Shown: positions 1-8,526 of the stretch, piece by piece
Layout of the letters: every line of letters starts with the position of its first letter
Numbering within the stretch: position 1 is the stretch's first letter
DNA from: Campylobacter showae
GTDB lineage: Bacteria > Campylobacterota > Campylobacteria > Campylobacterales > Campylobacteraceae
Length of the DNA stretch: 64,000 bases
Reading direction: 5' to 3'
Assembly (NCBI RefSeq): GCF_900573985.1
Contig: NZ_UWOK01000001.1
Coordinates: 682,001-746,000 of the forward strand
The notes under the pieces: generated by a model
Database searches by the model: none
What the model was told of the DNA's origin: nothing
Seen by the model: only the letters and a program-made list of their open reading frames with translations
Translations under genes and position numbers: made by a program

Positions 1-243
1 GTAAGCGGCGACGAAAAAGCGGGCGAAGCTGAAGTCGAAGTTAGCGTAAAAGGAAACTCAAAGTCTTACAAAACGCAGTATACGGTGGAAGATGGTAAAC
101 TAAAGGCTAAAATCGGCATTGATTTGTTGGCTGATTTGAAACTCAATGAGACATTTGAAAAATACGCGGCTTCAGCCAAGCCTTTTCATGGTGGCAAAAG
201 CTATCCGGATGTAGAAATCTCACTCGAAGCTAAAATAAAATAA
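1..243 (+). CDS. YceI-like periplasmic protein, 3' end only
   Basis: An open frame runs from base 1 to a TAA at 241-243 and gives the last 80 residues of a protein that starts outside the window. The beta-strand-rich sequence with alternating hydrophobic residues, a late FHGGKSYPDVEISLEAKIK-type end and a KFEKYAAS-like segment resembles the C-terminal half of YceI/polyisoprenoid-binding lipocalin-like proteins. This family is usually secreted and binds isoprenoid lipids. The call is by resemblance only, because the signal peptide and N-terminal half are not visible. A strong hairpin follows directly after the stop, so this is the last gene of its transcript. Confidence 0.5.
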   Translation, partial: VSGDEKAGEAEVEVSVKGNSKSYKTQYTVEDGKLKAKIGIDLLADLKLNETFEKYAASAKPFHGGKSYPDVEISLEAKIK

Positions 244-249
244 TCCTTA

Positions 250-283
250 AATTCGGCGCTTAAAGATCTGCTTGCGCCGAATT
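250..283 (+). terminator. Hairpin terminator after the YceI-like gene
   Basis: AATTCGGCGC (250-259) is perfectly complementary to GCGCCGAATT (274-283), giving a 10-bp stem with a 14-nt loop. The following stretch is T-rich but interrupted (CTCTACTTTATTATTATT), so the U-tract is weak. It lies seven bases after the stop codon. Confidence 0.6.
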
Positions 284-338
284 CTCTACTTTATTATTAT
301 TTTTTATTCTGTAATGCCGAAAAATCGATAACTTAAGA

Positions 339-344
339 TATAAT
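339..344 (+). promoter_or_regulatory. -10 box TATAAT before the small membrane protein gene
   Basis: A perfect TATAAT lies 30 bases upstream of the ATG at 374. Campylobacter sigma-70 promoters often have a recognisable -10 and little -35, which fits here. Start of transcription would be near 350. Confidence 0.5.
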
Positions 345-373
345 GAGCCGTAAAATTTAATTAAGGCGAAAAA

Positions 374-859
374 ATGACGACGAAAGAAAATAAAAAAGGG
401 GCGGTAAGCGCGCTATTTTTGGCGGTCGCGCTATTTGCGGCGGGATGCGCGGGGTATTTTTATTACGGCATAGGCGGGACGGGCGTTTTTACGATGGTCG
501 TTGCCGTGATCTGCGCCGTTTTTTGCGTGAAAAAGATATTTCAAGTTAGCTTTTTAAGCATCGATGACGACGGATTTTTAGTACAAAAGGGCGGCAAGAA
601 TGCCAAATTTTACTTTAAAGATATCGAAGAAATCGGTGTTCGCATGGTAGACGCTAAACGCAAAATCGACGTTTTAAACGTGAGATTTAAAAGAGGCAAA
701 CTAGACCGCGACGCCGCTGATGGCCTCATACAGCCTATCGGCGACGACGATGCCGTGATATACGACAAATACGAGCTTTCAAAGCACGAAGTTTTTAAAA
801 TTTTAAAGCAGAAATTTGAGGCGCTGAACGCGCAAAAAAGCGAAAATAAGAAAAAGTAA
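374..859 (+). CDS. Small two-helix membrane protein of unknown function
   Basis: 161 residues. After a short basic N-terminus there are two hydrophobic segments (about residues 11-32 and 36-55), then a cytoplasmic-looking domain of about 100 residues with a beta-strand pattern (FLVQKGGKNAKFYFKDIEEI) and a very lysine-rich tail. Two N-terminal helices followed by a small beta domain recall STM3941/PH-like membrane proteins, but I do not recognise a specific family. The start is preceded by AAGGCG and by a -10 box at 339-344. It is a single gene between a terminator and a foldback repeat. Confidence 0.7.
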   Translation: MTTKENKKGAVSALFLAVALFAAGCAGYFYYGIGGTGVFTMVVAVICAVFCVKKIFQVSFLSIDDDGFLVQKGGKNAKFYFKDIEEIGVRMVDAKRKIDVLNVRFKRGKLDRDAADGLIQPIGDDDAVIYDKYELSKHEVFKILKQKFEALNAQKSENKKK

Positions 860-950
860 AATTTGGCTCTGTCCGTCGGCGTCAAATTTGGTTTTTGGCT
901 TTGGCGACCGAAAAACTGAATAAATTTAAATATAAGATTATGAGGCGAAA

Positions 951-1154
951 TTTCTACTTCGCTTCGCTTGTAGCCGCAAGTGGAATATTTTTAAGCATAA
1001 TCTAGGCAAGCAGCCTGCTGAATTAAATTTGAATGCAATTAAAGATAAGGCGCAGTATTTTTCGCTTAGACAAGGCGAAATTCGATTTTTAAGCGGAGCG
1101 TATATGCTATACGTGAGCATTAAAAATCGAATTTCAACGAAGTATAAGTAGAAA
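951..1154. repeat. Long foldback element, family A copy 1
   Basis: The stretch is one nested inverted repeat. The outer imperfect arms are 951-970 (TTTCTACTTCGCTTCGCTTG) and 1135-1154 (CAACGAAGTATAAGTAGAAA). Inside them is a perfect 16-bp arm pair, GAAATTCGATTTTTAA (1077-1092) with 1120-1135, and its tip is CGTATA-TGC-TATACG (1099-1113). The motif at 1002-1021, CTAGGCAAGCAGCCTGCTGA, recurs with three changes at 7693-7712. A short ORF on the reverse strand through here is not a convincing gene. This element accounts for most of the 860-1179 gap. Confidence 0.65.
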
Positions 1155-1179
1155 AAGACAAGCCTAATAAGTCTAAATT

Positions 1180-2391
1180 TTAAACTTCATACCTCTCGCC
1201 GGGTTTCATTTCAATTATCTCCCACGGCAAGCCCTGTTTGTTTAGCTCGTCCATGAAAGGTTTAGCGTCGAAATTCTCCATATTAAAGACGCCTTTTCCG
1301 CTCCAGATGCCCTTTGCGACCATCATCGAGCCGATCATCGCAGGCACGCCAGTCGTGTAGCTCACCGCCTGCGCGCCCGTCTCGGCGTAGCAAGCCTCAT
1401 GATCGCAGACGTTGTAGATATAGACCTGGCGCTCTTTGCCGTCTTTTAGACCGCGTATCACGCAACCGATGTTTGTTTTGCCTTTCGTGCGAGGGCCGAG
1501 GCTCGCAGGATCAGGCAAAAGCGTCTTTAAAAACTGGATCGGCACGATCTTTACGCCATTGTGCTCAACCTCGTCGATACGTAGCATGCCGACGTTTTCT
1601 AGGCATTTCATGTGAGTTAGGTAGCTCTGTCCGAATGTCATGAAAAAGCGGATCCGCTTTAGTCCTTTGATGTTTTTTACTAAGCTTTCAAGCTCCTCGT
1701 GATAGAGCAGGTAGCTATCTTTGACGCCGACTTTTGGGTAGTCCCATTTAAACATTATCTGCATCGGCTCGGTCTCTTTCCACTCGCCGCGCTCCCAGTA
1801 GCGCCCTTTTGCGCTCACTTCACGTAAATTTATCTCTGGGTTGAAATTCGTCGCAAACGGATATCCGTGATCGCCCGCGTTGCAGTCTAGGATGTCGATC
1901 TCGTGGATCTCGTCAAAGAGATTTTGCTGTGCATAGGCGCAAAATACGTTCGTCACGCCCGGGTCAAAGCCGCTTCCCAGTAGCGCCATAGTGTTTGCGG
2001 CTTTAAACTCGCCGTCCTTCGCCCACTGCAGCTTGTATTCAAATTTCGCGGTGTCCGGGTGCTCGTAGTTTGCGGTGTCGATGTATGGGATGCCGGCGCG
2101 AGAGCACGCGTCCATGAGAGTTAAGTCTTGATAGGGCAGCGCCACATTTAAAAGCAAATCGGCGCCCGTTTTTTTGATGAGCGCGACTACGGCATCGGTA
2201 TCGTCCGCGTCGATCTGGGCGGTGTCAATTTGCACACCTAGGCGGTCTTTGATAAATTTAGCGATCGCGTCGCACTTGCTTTTTGTGCGGCTTGCAAGGG
2301 TGATCTTGCTAAAAACGTCCGCGTTCATCGCGCATTTTACGGTCGCGACTTGGCTCACGCCGCCCGCGCCTATGATTAAGATATTTGACAT
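1180..2391 (-). CDS. Carboxynorspermidine dehydrogenase (saccharopine dehydrogenase family)
   Basis: 403 residues, full length. The N-terminal Rossmann motif (ILIIGAGGVSQV) is followed by a NADP-binding region (SRTKSKC) and the family C-terminal domain with NVCDHEACYAETGAQAVSY. The enzyme condenses diaminopropane or putrescine with aspartate semialdehyde to give carboxy(nor)spermidine, which NspC decarboxylates. This is the alternative spermidine route of campylobacters. Its partner nspC is in this window at 17982. AGGAG sits just before the ATG. It was long annotated as saccharopine/lysine dehydrogenase, but the GDHGYPFATNFNPEINLRE region and the nspC partner favour the polyamine role. The gene is monocistronic. 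Confidence 0.88.
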   Translation of the reverse strand: MSNILIIGAGGVSQVATVKCAMNADVFSKITLASRTKSKCDAIAKFIKDRLGVQIDTAQIDADDTDAVVALIKKTGADLLLNVALPYQDLTLMDACSRAGIPYIDTANYEHPDTAKFEYKLQWAKDGEFKAANTMALLGSGFDPGVTNVFCAYAQQNLFDEIHEIDILDCNAGDHGYPFATNFNPEINLREVSAKGRYWERGEWKETEPMQIMFKWDYPKVGVKDSYLLYHEELESLVKNIKGLKRIRFFMTFGQSYLTHMKCLENVGMLRIDEVEHNGVKIVPIQFLKTLLPDPASLGPRTKGKTNIGCVIRGLKDGKERQVYIYNVCDHEACYAETGAQAVSYTTGVPAMIGSMMVAKGIWSGKGVFNMENFDAKPFMDELNKQGLPWEIIEMKPGERYEV

Positions 2392-2453
2392 TTTGGCTCC
2401 TTTAAATTTTAGTGATTTTATCCAAAGCTTATATAAAATTTGCTTTTAGTAGT

Positions 2454-2459
2454 TACAAT
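2454..2459 (+). promoter_or_regulatory. Probable -10 box TACAAT
   Basis: TACAAT, preceded by GT, lies 25 bases before the ATG of the TPR gene, in the gap between two divergent genes. Confidence 0.4.
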
Positions 2460-2483
2460 AGCGCGAAATTTTAAAGGAATTTT

Positions 2484-3224
2484 ATGCGTAAAATTTTAAT
2501 TTTTCTGCTTCCGATTTGGCTGTTTGGGATGAGTTGCGAAGAGGCGATGCAGCGCAGCATAGATGAGTTTATAAAGCCTGATCGCGATGCCACCGCTACG
2601 TCGATAGTGGGCGAAAAAGCCGCTCAAATTTGCCTGGCTGAGTACGGCGAAGTGCATGAAAACACTATAATGGCGCTAAATAACGCAGGCGCATTTTTTA
2701 TGCTAGCGAGTGAGCCGCAAAAGGCGCTCGCAGCCTACGAACGGTCGCTAAAAATTTTACAAAAAGGGTTCGGCAAAGAGCACAAAGCACTAGCAAAGCC
2801 CTATCACGGCGTAGCTATCGCACAGTCGGCATTAGGGAGATACGATGAAGCGATAGCGAATTTCGGCGCGGCGATCAGATGCTATGAGCTAGGCGGCGAG
2901 AAGATGCAAAAAGATCTGATGAGCTGCTACGCGGGGTTTGGCGATACGCTCTATAAAATGGGCGATTTTAACGGCGCATACGTAAAACACGCCGTCGCGT
3001 TTAGAATTTACGAAGAGGTTTTCGGCGCTGATAGCGTAAATTTGCTGCAAGCCAAGTATTATGCGCTGATGGCGGGAGATCTGGCGGGTCTTGGCAATAA
3101 AACGGAGGCTCTGCAAAACTACGAAAAAGCCCTTAAAGTCGCGAATAAAATTTTAGAAAAAAACGGCGACAAGCATGCAAAAAGCCTAAAAGCAGAGGTG
3201 GAGGCAAAGATAAAAGAGTTGTAA
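2484..3224 (+). CDS. Secreted tetratricopeptide repeat protein
   Basis: 246 residues. The first 18-20 residues form a signal peptide (MRKILIFLLPIWLFGMS) followed by a cysteine. The rest is made of TPR units of about 42 residues, seen in the recurring pattern A-x-x-x-Y-x-x-A-L (AAYERSLKILQKGFG, AIANFGAAIRCYE, ALQNYEKALKVANK), of the type often called TPR_10/TPR_12. TPR domains bind other proteins, and this one would act in the periplasm. AAGGAAT lies before the ATG. The specific partner is unknown and neighbouring genes give no hint. Confidence 0.8.
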   Translation: MRKILIFLLPIWLFGMSCEEAMQRSIDEFIKPDRDATATSIVGEKAAQICLAEYGEVHENTIMALNNAGAFFMLASEPQKALAAYERSLKILQKGFGKEHKALAKPYHGVAIAQSALGRYDEAIANFGAAIRCYELGGEKMQKDLMSCYAGFGDTLYKMGDFNGAYVKHAVAFRIYEEVFGADSVNLLQAKYYALMAGDLAGLGNKTEALQNYEKALKVANKILEKNGDKHAKSLKAEVEAKIKEL

Positions 3225-3284
3225 ATTTAGCGATTAAATCTTGAGGCGGGCTAAATTTACGGCTCAAATTTGGCCAAGTCGTCG

Positions 3285-4574
3285 CTACTCGGCATTTAAC
3301 TGCTTTGCCAAATTTGCCGCACAGGCAAACGCAAAATGCAGGTTGTACCCGCCGAGCATCCCCGTCACGTTTAAGACTTCGCCGATAAAGTAAAGCCCGC
3401 TAGTACCGTTATGCTCACAGTTTGCGTCTAGCGCGTCCGTGTCTACGCCGCCTTTTGTGACTTCGGCTCGCTCGAAGCCAAACGTGCCCGCAGGCGCAAA
3501 TTTGTACGCAAATAGCCGCGAGATTTTCGCCGTTTCGTCCGCTTGATACTCGCAGTAAGGTTTGTCGCTAAGCCCCGCAGCATGCAGAAACTCGAGCGTA
3601 AATCGCCTAGGTAGCGGCAGGACGGTGCTGAGCTGTTTTTTGCTTTTTTGAGCGGTTTCGATGCTAAAATTCGGGCAAAAATTTATCGCGATCAAGCCTT
3701 TTTGCCAAAAAAGCGAAGCGTTTAGCACGGCCGGACCGCTTATGCCTTTGTGCGTGAAAAGTATGTCGCCTGCAAATTTGCGCGGCATTTTTTGCTCGCG
3801 GTTTGCGGCGTTTTTATTTGCGCAAGCTACGCTAATCTCGGCAGGAAAGCAAACTCCGCTTAGATTTTTAAACCAAAATTCCTCTTTTTGCACGGTAAAT
3901 CCCACGAGCGCGGGTGTGGGCTGGATGACTTTGACGCCGAAGCTTTGCGCTATTTCGTAGCCGATGTTGCTGGCGCCCAGGCTTTTGTAGCTTAGTCCGC
4001 CGCTAGCTACGACGAGATTTTGGGCGTAAAATTTATCTCCGTTTTCGGCGACGACTTCAAAAATTTCAGTCTGTTCGGATTTGCAATCTTGCAAATTTTC
4101 GCTATTAAATTTTGCTTCTTTTGCAAGAGAAGCATCCAAAATTTCTCCGTTTTCATCGGTCAAAATTTTTCTAGCGCCCTTTACGCAAACACCGCAAAAT
4201 ATTTGTGCTCCGCTTTGTCTAGCGCGCTTTAAAAGCACGGCCAAAACGTCTTTGGCACCGCTTTCGCAGAAAAACTGATTTTGCTTTTGCTCGTTAAATT
4301 TTAACTCGCCAAAAAATTTTAAAACGTCTTTGAAGTCTAGGTTTTTTAGGATATTTTTGACGAAATCCGCGTCGCCGAGGTAGTTTGACGCGTCTATGCG
4401 GCGGTTTGTGACGTTGCACCTGCCGCCGCCGCTAGCTAATATTTTCTTGCCCGGAGTTGCGTTTTTTTCGAGTACGGCGACGCTTTTACCGCGTAAATTC
4501 GCCGCCAAAAATAGTCCTACCGCGCCCGCTCCGATTATCAAAACGTCGTAAATTTTGTAAATTTTAGACATCAA
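3285..4574 (-). CDS. HI0933/BaiN-type FAD-dependent oxidoreductase
   Basis: 429 residues. An N-terminal dinucleotide-binding motif (DVLIIGAGAVGLFLAANL) is followed by ASGGGRCNVTN, the hallmark of the HI0933 family. Later come GDILFTHKGISGPAVLN and the C-terminal GEVLNVTGMLGGYNLHFAF, which closes the FAD site. The family comprises soluble flavoproteins of poorly defined function; some members are linked to bile-acid 7-dehydroxylation (BaiN) or heterocycle reduction. The physiological substrate here is unknown. The stop is 60 bases from the convergent TPR gene, and a HutX-like gene lies upstream on the same strand. Confidence 0.85.
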   Translation of the reverse strand: MMSKIYKIYDVLIIGAGAVGLFLAANLRGKSVAVLEKNATPGKKILASGGGRCNVTNRRIDASNYLGDADFVKNILKNLDFKDVLKFFGELKFNEQKQNQFFCESGAKDVLAVLLKRARQSGAQIFCGVCVKGARKILTDENGEILDASLAKEAKFNSENLQDCKSEQTEIFEVVAENGDKFYAQNLVVASGGLSYKSLGASNIGYEIAQSFGVKVIQPTPALVGFTVQKEEFWFKNLSGVCFPAEISVACANKNAANREQKMPRKFAGDILFTHKGISGPAVLNASLFWQKGLIAINFCPNFSIETAQKSKKQLSTVLPLPRRFTLEFLHAAGLSDKPYCEYQADETAKISRLFAYKFAPAGTFGFERAEVTKGGVDTDALDANCEHNGTSGLYFIGEVLNVTGMLGGYNLHFAFACAANLAKQLNAE

Positions 4575-4614
4575 AAAAAACCTTAAAATTTACGCGCGGC
4601 AAAGCTAGCTAAAA

Positions 4615-5109
4615 TCAAAAGCTGTTTTTTAGCGCTAGGAATTTTTGCTCTTGCGCTTCGTCTAGTTTCATTTTTTCGTTGCGATTTACGAAAAGCTTAA
4701 AGATCACGTTGTGATCCGCGTCGTAAAAGTGCAGGCTGTGTCCGAGAAAGCCCATAAATTTAGTGCTTACAAAGCCGATGCTCGCGATTGATTCTTCTTT
4801 TAGGTGGCCGCCCAAAAAGCCGCTTTTATCGGTGAAATTTAAAAATCCTCTCGCTTTTTTAGGCATAGGTACACTCACTTTGATCTCGATGATAAATTCA
4901 GGCGTATTTTTGATGAAAAGCATCTCGCCCCAAGTGCTGACTTCTTCAAAAATTTTCATCAAATTTTCTGCGCCGACTTCCTTAAATTCATCATCGCCGC
5001 GGTACTGCAAGATTTCGTATTCGCGTACGTTTAGTTGTTTGGCCGCATCGTAAACGGACATCTTTTTGTCCTCGAAAAGCTCGTCGATTTGTTTTTTTAG
5101 ATCGCTCAT
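4615..5109 (-). CDS. HutX/ChuX-like cytosolic haem carrier
   Basis: 164 residues. The sequence follows the ChuX/HutX (HugX) pattern: an N-terminal helical part, then a split beta-barrel region with TWGEMLFIKNTPEFIIEIK, GFLNFTDKSGFLGGHLKEE and a C-terminal strand VIFKLFVNRNE. Family members bind haem in the cytosol and hand it to degradation or storage proteins. No haem uptake or haem oxygenase gene is adjacent, so the role rests on similarity alone. The gene lies upstream of the HI0933 flavoprotein on the same strand with a 40-base gap, and the two may be cotranscribed. AAAAGGAT precedes the ATG. Confidence 0.65.
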   Translation of the reverse strand: MSDLKKQIDELFEDKKMSVYDAAKQLNVREYEILQYRGDDEFKEVGAENLMKIFEEVSTWGEMLFIKNTPEFIIEIKVSVPMPKKARGFLNFTDKSGFLGGHLKEESIASIGFVSTKFMGFLGHSLHFYDADHNVIFKLFVNRNEKMKLDEAQEQKFLALKNSF

Positions 5110-5274
5110 TTTTATCCTTTTTTGAAATTAGATTTTGATAATAGTATTTAAAAATAGCTAAAAATCGGCTAAATTTACATGACAGGCGTCGTTACGTTAT
5201 CAAACGGCGTGCGAGCCGAAGTTTTGGCGTTTTGCGCGGGACGGACTGGGTAAATTTACCGTCCGCAAAGTCCG

Positions 5275-6582
5275 CTAAACGCCTAAAATTTGCTTTATTT
5301 CAGCCTCGTTAGTGAGCTTGGAGTTGTATTTCACGACGAGATTTTGCGCATTTTTGTAGCACTCCACGACGCCTTTTTGCTTCTCGACCTCGGCTAGATC
5401 GGCGTCCGTGTCAGACGGCAGATAGATATTTTTAAAGATATTGGGGTTATCTAGCCATTTTAGCGCGATCAGCCACACGACGCAAAGCACCGTCACGACG
5501 GCGGAAAGCGCGCTAAGGCCGTAAAATTTAAGCAAAGTACCGCCGCCGATACCGCCGATAAAGCTTCCCATGTAACCAAAGGCGTTAAAGATACCCAAAA
5601 CCGCGCCTTTTTGGCTTACTTTACTAAATTTGGACGCCATGGATTGCAAGATCGGTTCGTGCAGGTTAAAGCCGATAAAAAATATAATCACGCCAGCGTA
5701 AAATAGCGGCTTGTGTCCGAGCGAGAGCGCGAAAAGTCCGTAGCAAACGACGAAAAGCGAGACGCCGATAACTAAAATTTGCTTTGTGATACGCTTCGTT
5801 TCGCCGATCGCGCCGCCGATACCCATCGCGATAAAGCCAAACACCGTCGCGACCGAGTAGATGCCGCTGAGGTCCTTTTTATCCATACCAAAATACTTCA
5901 CGATAGCGATCGGAATCACGATAAAGGCCGCCGACATCAGCATTTTTTGCATGAAGTTGCTGATGTTCATGAGTAGTAAATTTCTGTTTGAGAGTAGCTT
6001 TACGGCCGGCGTTTTGGCCTGCGAGTGCGTAAATTTAGGCTCCTCGCCCACGGCCGTGTATAAAAGCACGATACAAACGACCGTAACCGCGATCGAGAGG
6101 TAAAAGAGGCTTGAAAGGCCGTATTTAGCGCTAAGTATCGGCGAAAGTATCATAGAAAGCGTAAAGCTAATGCCGATAAATGCGCCCATCATCGCCATCG
6201 CGTGCCCGCGCACTTCCTCTTTGGTCATATCGCTCATCAGCGCGATCGCAACGGCTCCTATCGCGCCCGCGCCCTGGATAAATCTACCAAAAATCATCGT
6301 GTAGATATCAGTCGCCACCGCGCAGATCGCAGCTCCAACGATAAAGACGAGCAGGCCTATTAGCATCGAGTTTTTGCGCCCGAAGCGGTCCGAGACGTAG
6401 CCGAAAACCACCTGAAACGTGATCTGCGACATCGCGTAAACGCCGATGAGAACGCCGACTAAAAACTCGGTCGCCCCCTCAAGCTCGAGCGCGTAGACGC
6501 TGATAACTGGCAAAATGATAAAGAGTCCAAAAAACCTGCTGCCGATGATAAAAGATAAAGGTAATGCGCTTTTTACTATCAT
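5275..6582 (-). CDS. Major facilitator superfamily exporter
   Basis: 435 residues with about 12 hydrophobic helices. The MFS signature between helices 2 and 3 is present (VFGYVSDRFGRKNSMLIG), as is a motif-C-like glycine/proline-rich helix 5, which is typical of proton-driven drug or metabolite exporters. The last 65 residues form a soluble, charged tail (NIFKNIYLPSDTDADLAEVE) longer than in many relatives, ending in a small alpha/beta-like segment; such tails occur in YajR-type MFS proteins. The substrate is unknown. It is monocistronic with AAAGGA before the start. Confidence 0.8.
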   Translation of the reverse strand: MIVKSALPLSFIIGSRFFGLFIILPVISVYALELEGATEFLVGVLIGVYAMSQITFQVVFGYVSDRFGRKNSMLIGLLVFIVGAAICAVATDIYTMIFGRFIQGAGAIGAVAIALMSDMTKEEVRGHAMAMMGAFIGISFTLSMILSPILSAKYGLSSLFYLSIAVTVVCIVLLYTAVGEEPKFTHSQAKTPAVKLLSNRNLLLMNISNFMQKMLMSAAFIVIPIAIVKYFGMDKKDLSGIYSVATVFGFIAMGIGGAIGETKRITKQILVIGVSLFVVCYGLFALSLGHKPLFYAGVIIFFIGFNLHEPILQSMASKFSKVSQKGAVLGIFNAFGYMGSFIGGIGGGTLLKFYGLSALSAVVTVLCVVWLIALKWLDNPNIFKNIYLPSDTDADLAEVEKQKGVVECYKNAQNLVVKYNSKLTNEAEIKQILGV

Positions 6583-6734
6583 AAATTTTCCTTTTAAAGG
6601 AGTGATTTTACCCGAATTTTGATAATAAAAACCTCAAAAACTTAATTTGCCTAGAGCAAATAATTTGCTAAGCTATATTTTTACTATTAGCATGATGGCA
6701 ACGTCCAGTAAAAGTTTTTGTATGGCATCAGCTT

Positions 6735-7493
6735 TTACGAATCAGATAACACTTTAAATTTTATTTTTTCATTATCTGCAGATATGATCTCAATCGATAA
6801 ACTTTGAAATCTTATCCGTCTTTGTTTTATGCTGTAACTTAAATTTTGAGAAAAAGCAGGTCTCGCCATATCGTCTGCAGTATATTCCCTATATACCATC
6901 GTAATATTATCCCCTATGCATCCTGTATATATAAGCTCGTAACGCATTCCATCTTTGATTTTTTCTTCTTTTCTAAAGGTTTCTTTTTTAAATTTTATAT
7001 CTTTAGGAGAAAATTTAATATCCTTATCAATTATATATAGTGGATCTAAAGCATTTAGCGAGCGTGTGTATCTTAAAACTCCCTTAGCGTTTAGGTTTTT
7101 GTCAAGCAATAACTGATAATACTTGTTTAATTTATTATTAGAGATTACCAAGTATTCTTCGTTATCGACAAAATACTTTCCTTGAACCGTAAATATATCA
7201 TCGGTAACAAAATGGGTTTTTATTACCCAATCAACTTCAAAATTTTTATCTGCTTTAAAGACATCGTATGCCTCTACCCTATTTAAAATCTTTTTTATAC
7301 TGACAAACGCTTCTCCAACATAAGTTTGCTGTGGAGCATTTAAAACATATGTCTTTATTTCTACTGGCTCTTCAAAACTTTTATAGTGATTATCTGCATG
7401 ATATACTCGACTTTCCCCGTCCGCTAATGGTTTGGGTCCTCCAAAACAACCGACCATTAATGCGGCACAAATCCACAATAAAATTTTATTCAT
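6735..7493 (-). CDS. AT-rich putative lipoprotein of unknown function
   Basis: 252 residues. The N-terminus MNKILLWICAALMVGCFGG carries a lipobox (MVGC), so the mature protein should be a lipidated envelope protein. The remainder is a mixed-charge, lysine- and tyrosine-rich beta protein with no motif I recognise. The DNA is clearly more AT-rich than the flanking MFS and rdgB genes, which suggests acquisition by transfer. There is no cotranscribed neighbour: an AT-rich spacer lies downstream, and a short gap followed by foldback element A2 upstream. Confidence 0.7.
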   Translation of the reverse strand: MNKILLWICAALMVGCFGGPKPLADGESRVYHADNHYKSFEEPVEIKTYVLNAPQQTYVGEAFVSIKKILNRVEAYDVFKADKNFEVDWVIKTHFVTDDIFTVQGKYFVDNEEYLVISNNKLNKYYQLLLDKNLNAKGVLRYTRSLNALDPLYIIDKDIKFSPKDIKFKKETFRKEEKIKDGMRYELIYTGCIGDNITMVYREYTADDMARPAFSQNLSYSIKQRRIRFQSLSIEIISADNEKIKFKVLSDS

Positions 7494-7646
7494 AAAAAAC
7501 TCCTACAAAAAAGTATCATATAAAATTATATCACAAAATATTTTTATATAACGGTATTTTCTAGTTAGAAAACGAGTTTGTAAAGTGCGTAAATTAAAGC
7601 CGAACTTTGATAAAATGCGCGGATTAAAAAATAGCATAGCGAAGTA

Positions 7647-7749
7647 TTTTTTGGATTATTTTTACGGTTGCGTAGATGAAATTTTGCGTAGGCTAGGCAC
7701 GTAGCCTGCCGAGCAAAATTTTAGCAAGCTATGTAAAAAGAACCAAAAA
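7647..7749. repeat. Long foldback element, family A copy 2
   Basis: The outer imperfect arms are 7647-7665 (TTTTTTGGATTATTTTTAC) and 7733-7749 (GTAAAAAGAACCAAAAA). The inner arms are AAATTTTGC (7679-7687) and GCAAAATTT (7713-7721). The tip holds CTAGGCACGTAGCCTGCCGA at 7693-7712, almost the same as 1002-1021 in copy 1. Both copies end with AAAAAGACAAGC. Here the element stops just before the ribosome binding site of rdgB, so its RNA hairpin would sit in the rdgB leader. Confidence 0.65.
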
Positions 7750-7772
7750 GACAAGCTAGAAAAAGGAAAAAT

Positions 7773-8417
7773 TTGAAAATAGTTTTAGCAACATCCAACT
7801 CCGATAAAGTGCGCGAAATAAAAGATTTTTTAAAAGATTACGAAATTTACGCACTGCGCGAAATTTGCGAGCCGTTTGAGATCGTCGAGGACGGCGCGAC
7901 TTTCGCCGCAAATGCGCTAATCAAAGCTCGCGCGGTGCATGCTAAACTGCGCAAGCTAAATTTGTCGGACGAGTTTATCGCGCTAAGCGACGATAGCGGC
8001 ATCAGCGTCGAGGCTCTTGGCGGCAGGCCCGGGATTTACTCCGCGAGATTTAGCGATATGAACGAGTACGGGCAGATAATAGGCAAAAACGCAACCGATG
8101 CTAGCAACCGCGCAAAGCTGATAGCTGAGCTAAAGGCGCTAAATTTGACTAGCTCGCCCGCTTTTTATACCGCTTGTATCGCGGTTAGCTCAAATTTGGG
8201 CGACTTTACGGCGCACGGCTTTATGCACGGAACTGCGATTTCCCAGGAGCGCGGCAGCAACGGCTTTGGCTACGATAGTCTTTTTATCCCCAAAGGCTTT
8301 ACGCGTACGCTTGGCGAGCTAGACGACACTACAAAGCTAAAAATCTCTCACCGCTCAAAGGGACTAGAGCTCATAAAATACGTGTTAAAGAGCCTTGATA
8401 GAAAATTTGGGCGCTAA
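7773..8417 (+). CDS. rdgB: Non-canonical purine NTP pyrophosphatase (RdgB/HAM1)
   Basis: 214 residues. The family opening KIVLATSNSDKVREIK binds the nucleotide, and the central ALSDDSGISVEALGGRPGIYSARFS and the late GSNGFGYDSLF-IPKG and SHRSKGLELI motifs are all intact. The enzyme hydrolyses ITP, XTP and dITP to the monophosphates and so cleans the nucleotide pool. The start is TTG at 7773, chosen because AAAGGAAAA lies just ahead of it and the protein begins exactly at the conserved KIVLAT strand. The upstream leader carries a foldback element. Confidence 0.93.
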   Translation: MKIVLATSNSDKVREIKDFLKDYEIYALREICEPFEIVEDGATFAANALIKARAVHAKLRKLNLSDEFIALSDDSGISVEALGGRPGIYSARFSDMNEYGQIIGKNATDASNRAKLIAELKALNLTSSPAFYTACIAVSSNLGDFTAHGFMHGTAISQERGSNGFGYDSLFIPKGFTRTLGELDDTTKLKISHRSKGLELIKYVLKSLDRKFGR

Positions 8418-8493
8418 ATTTAGAGCGCGAAAGAGAAAGCAAATTTGCGCGGCAAAACCTGGCTAAATTTGCCGTCCCTTAACGCTAGCGCGG

Positions 8494-8499
8494 TATAAT
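8494..8499 (+). promoter_or_regulatory. -10 box TATAAT before the HAD phosphatase gene
   Basis: A perfect TATAAT with a preceding G-G lies 27 bases upstream of the ATG at 8527, so the gene has its own promoter separate from rdgB. Confidence 0.5.
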
Positions 8500-8526
8500 C
8501 GCGCAAATTTAAAATTTGAGACGAAG

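Noticed and set aside
938..1120. 60-codon reverse frame
   Set aside because: It lies wholly inside foldback element A1 and has no protein-like character.
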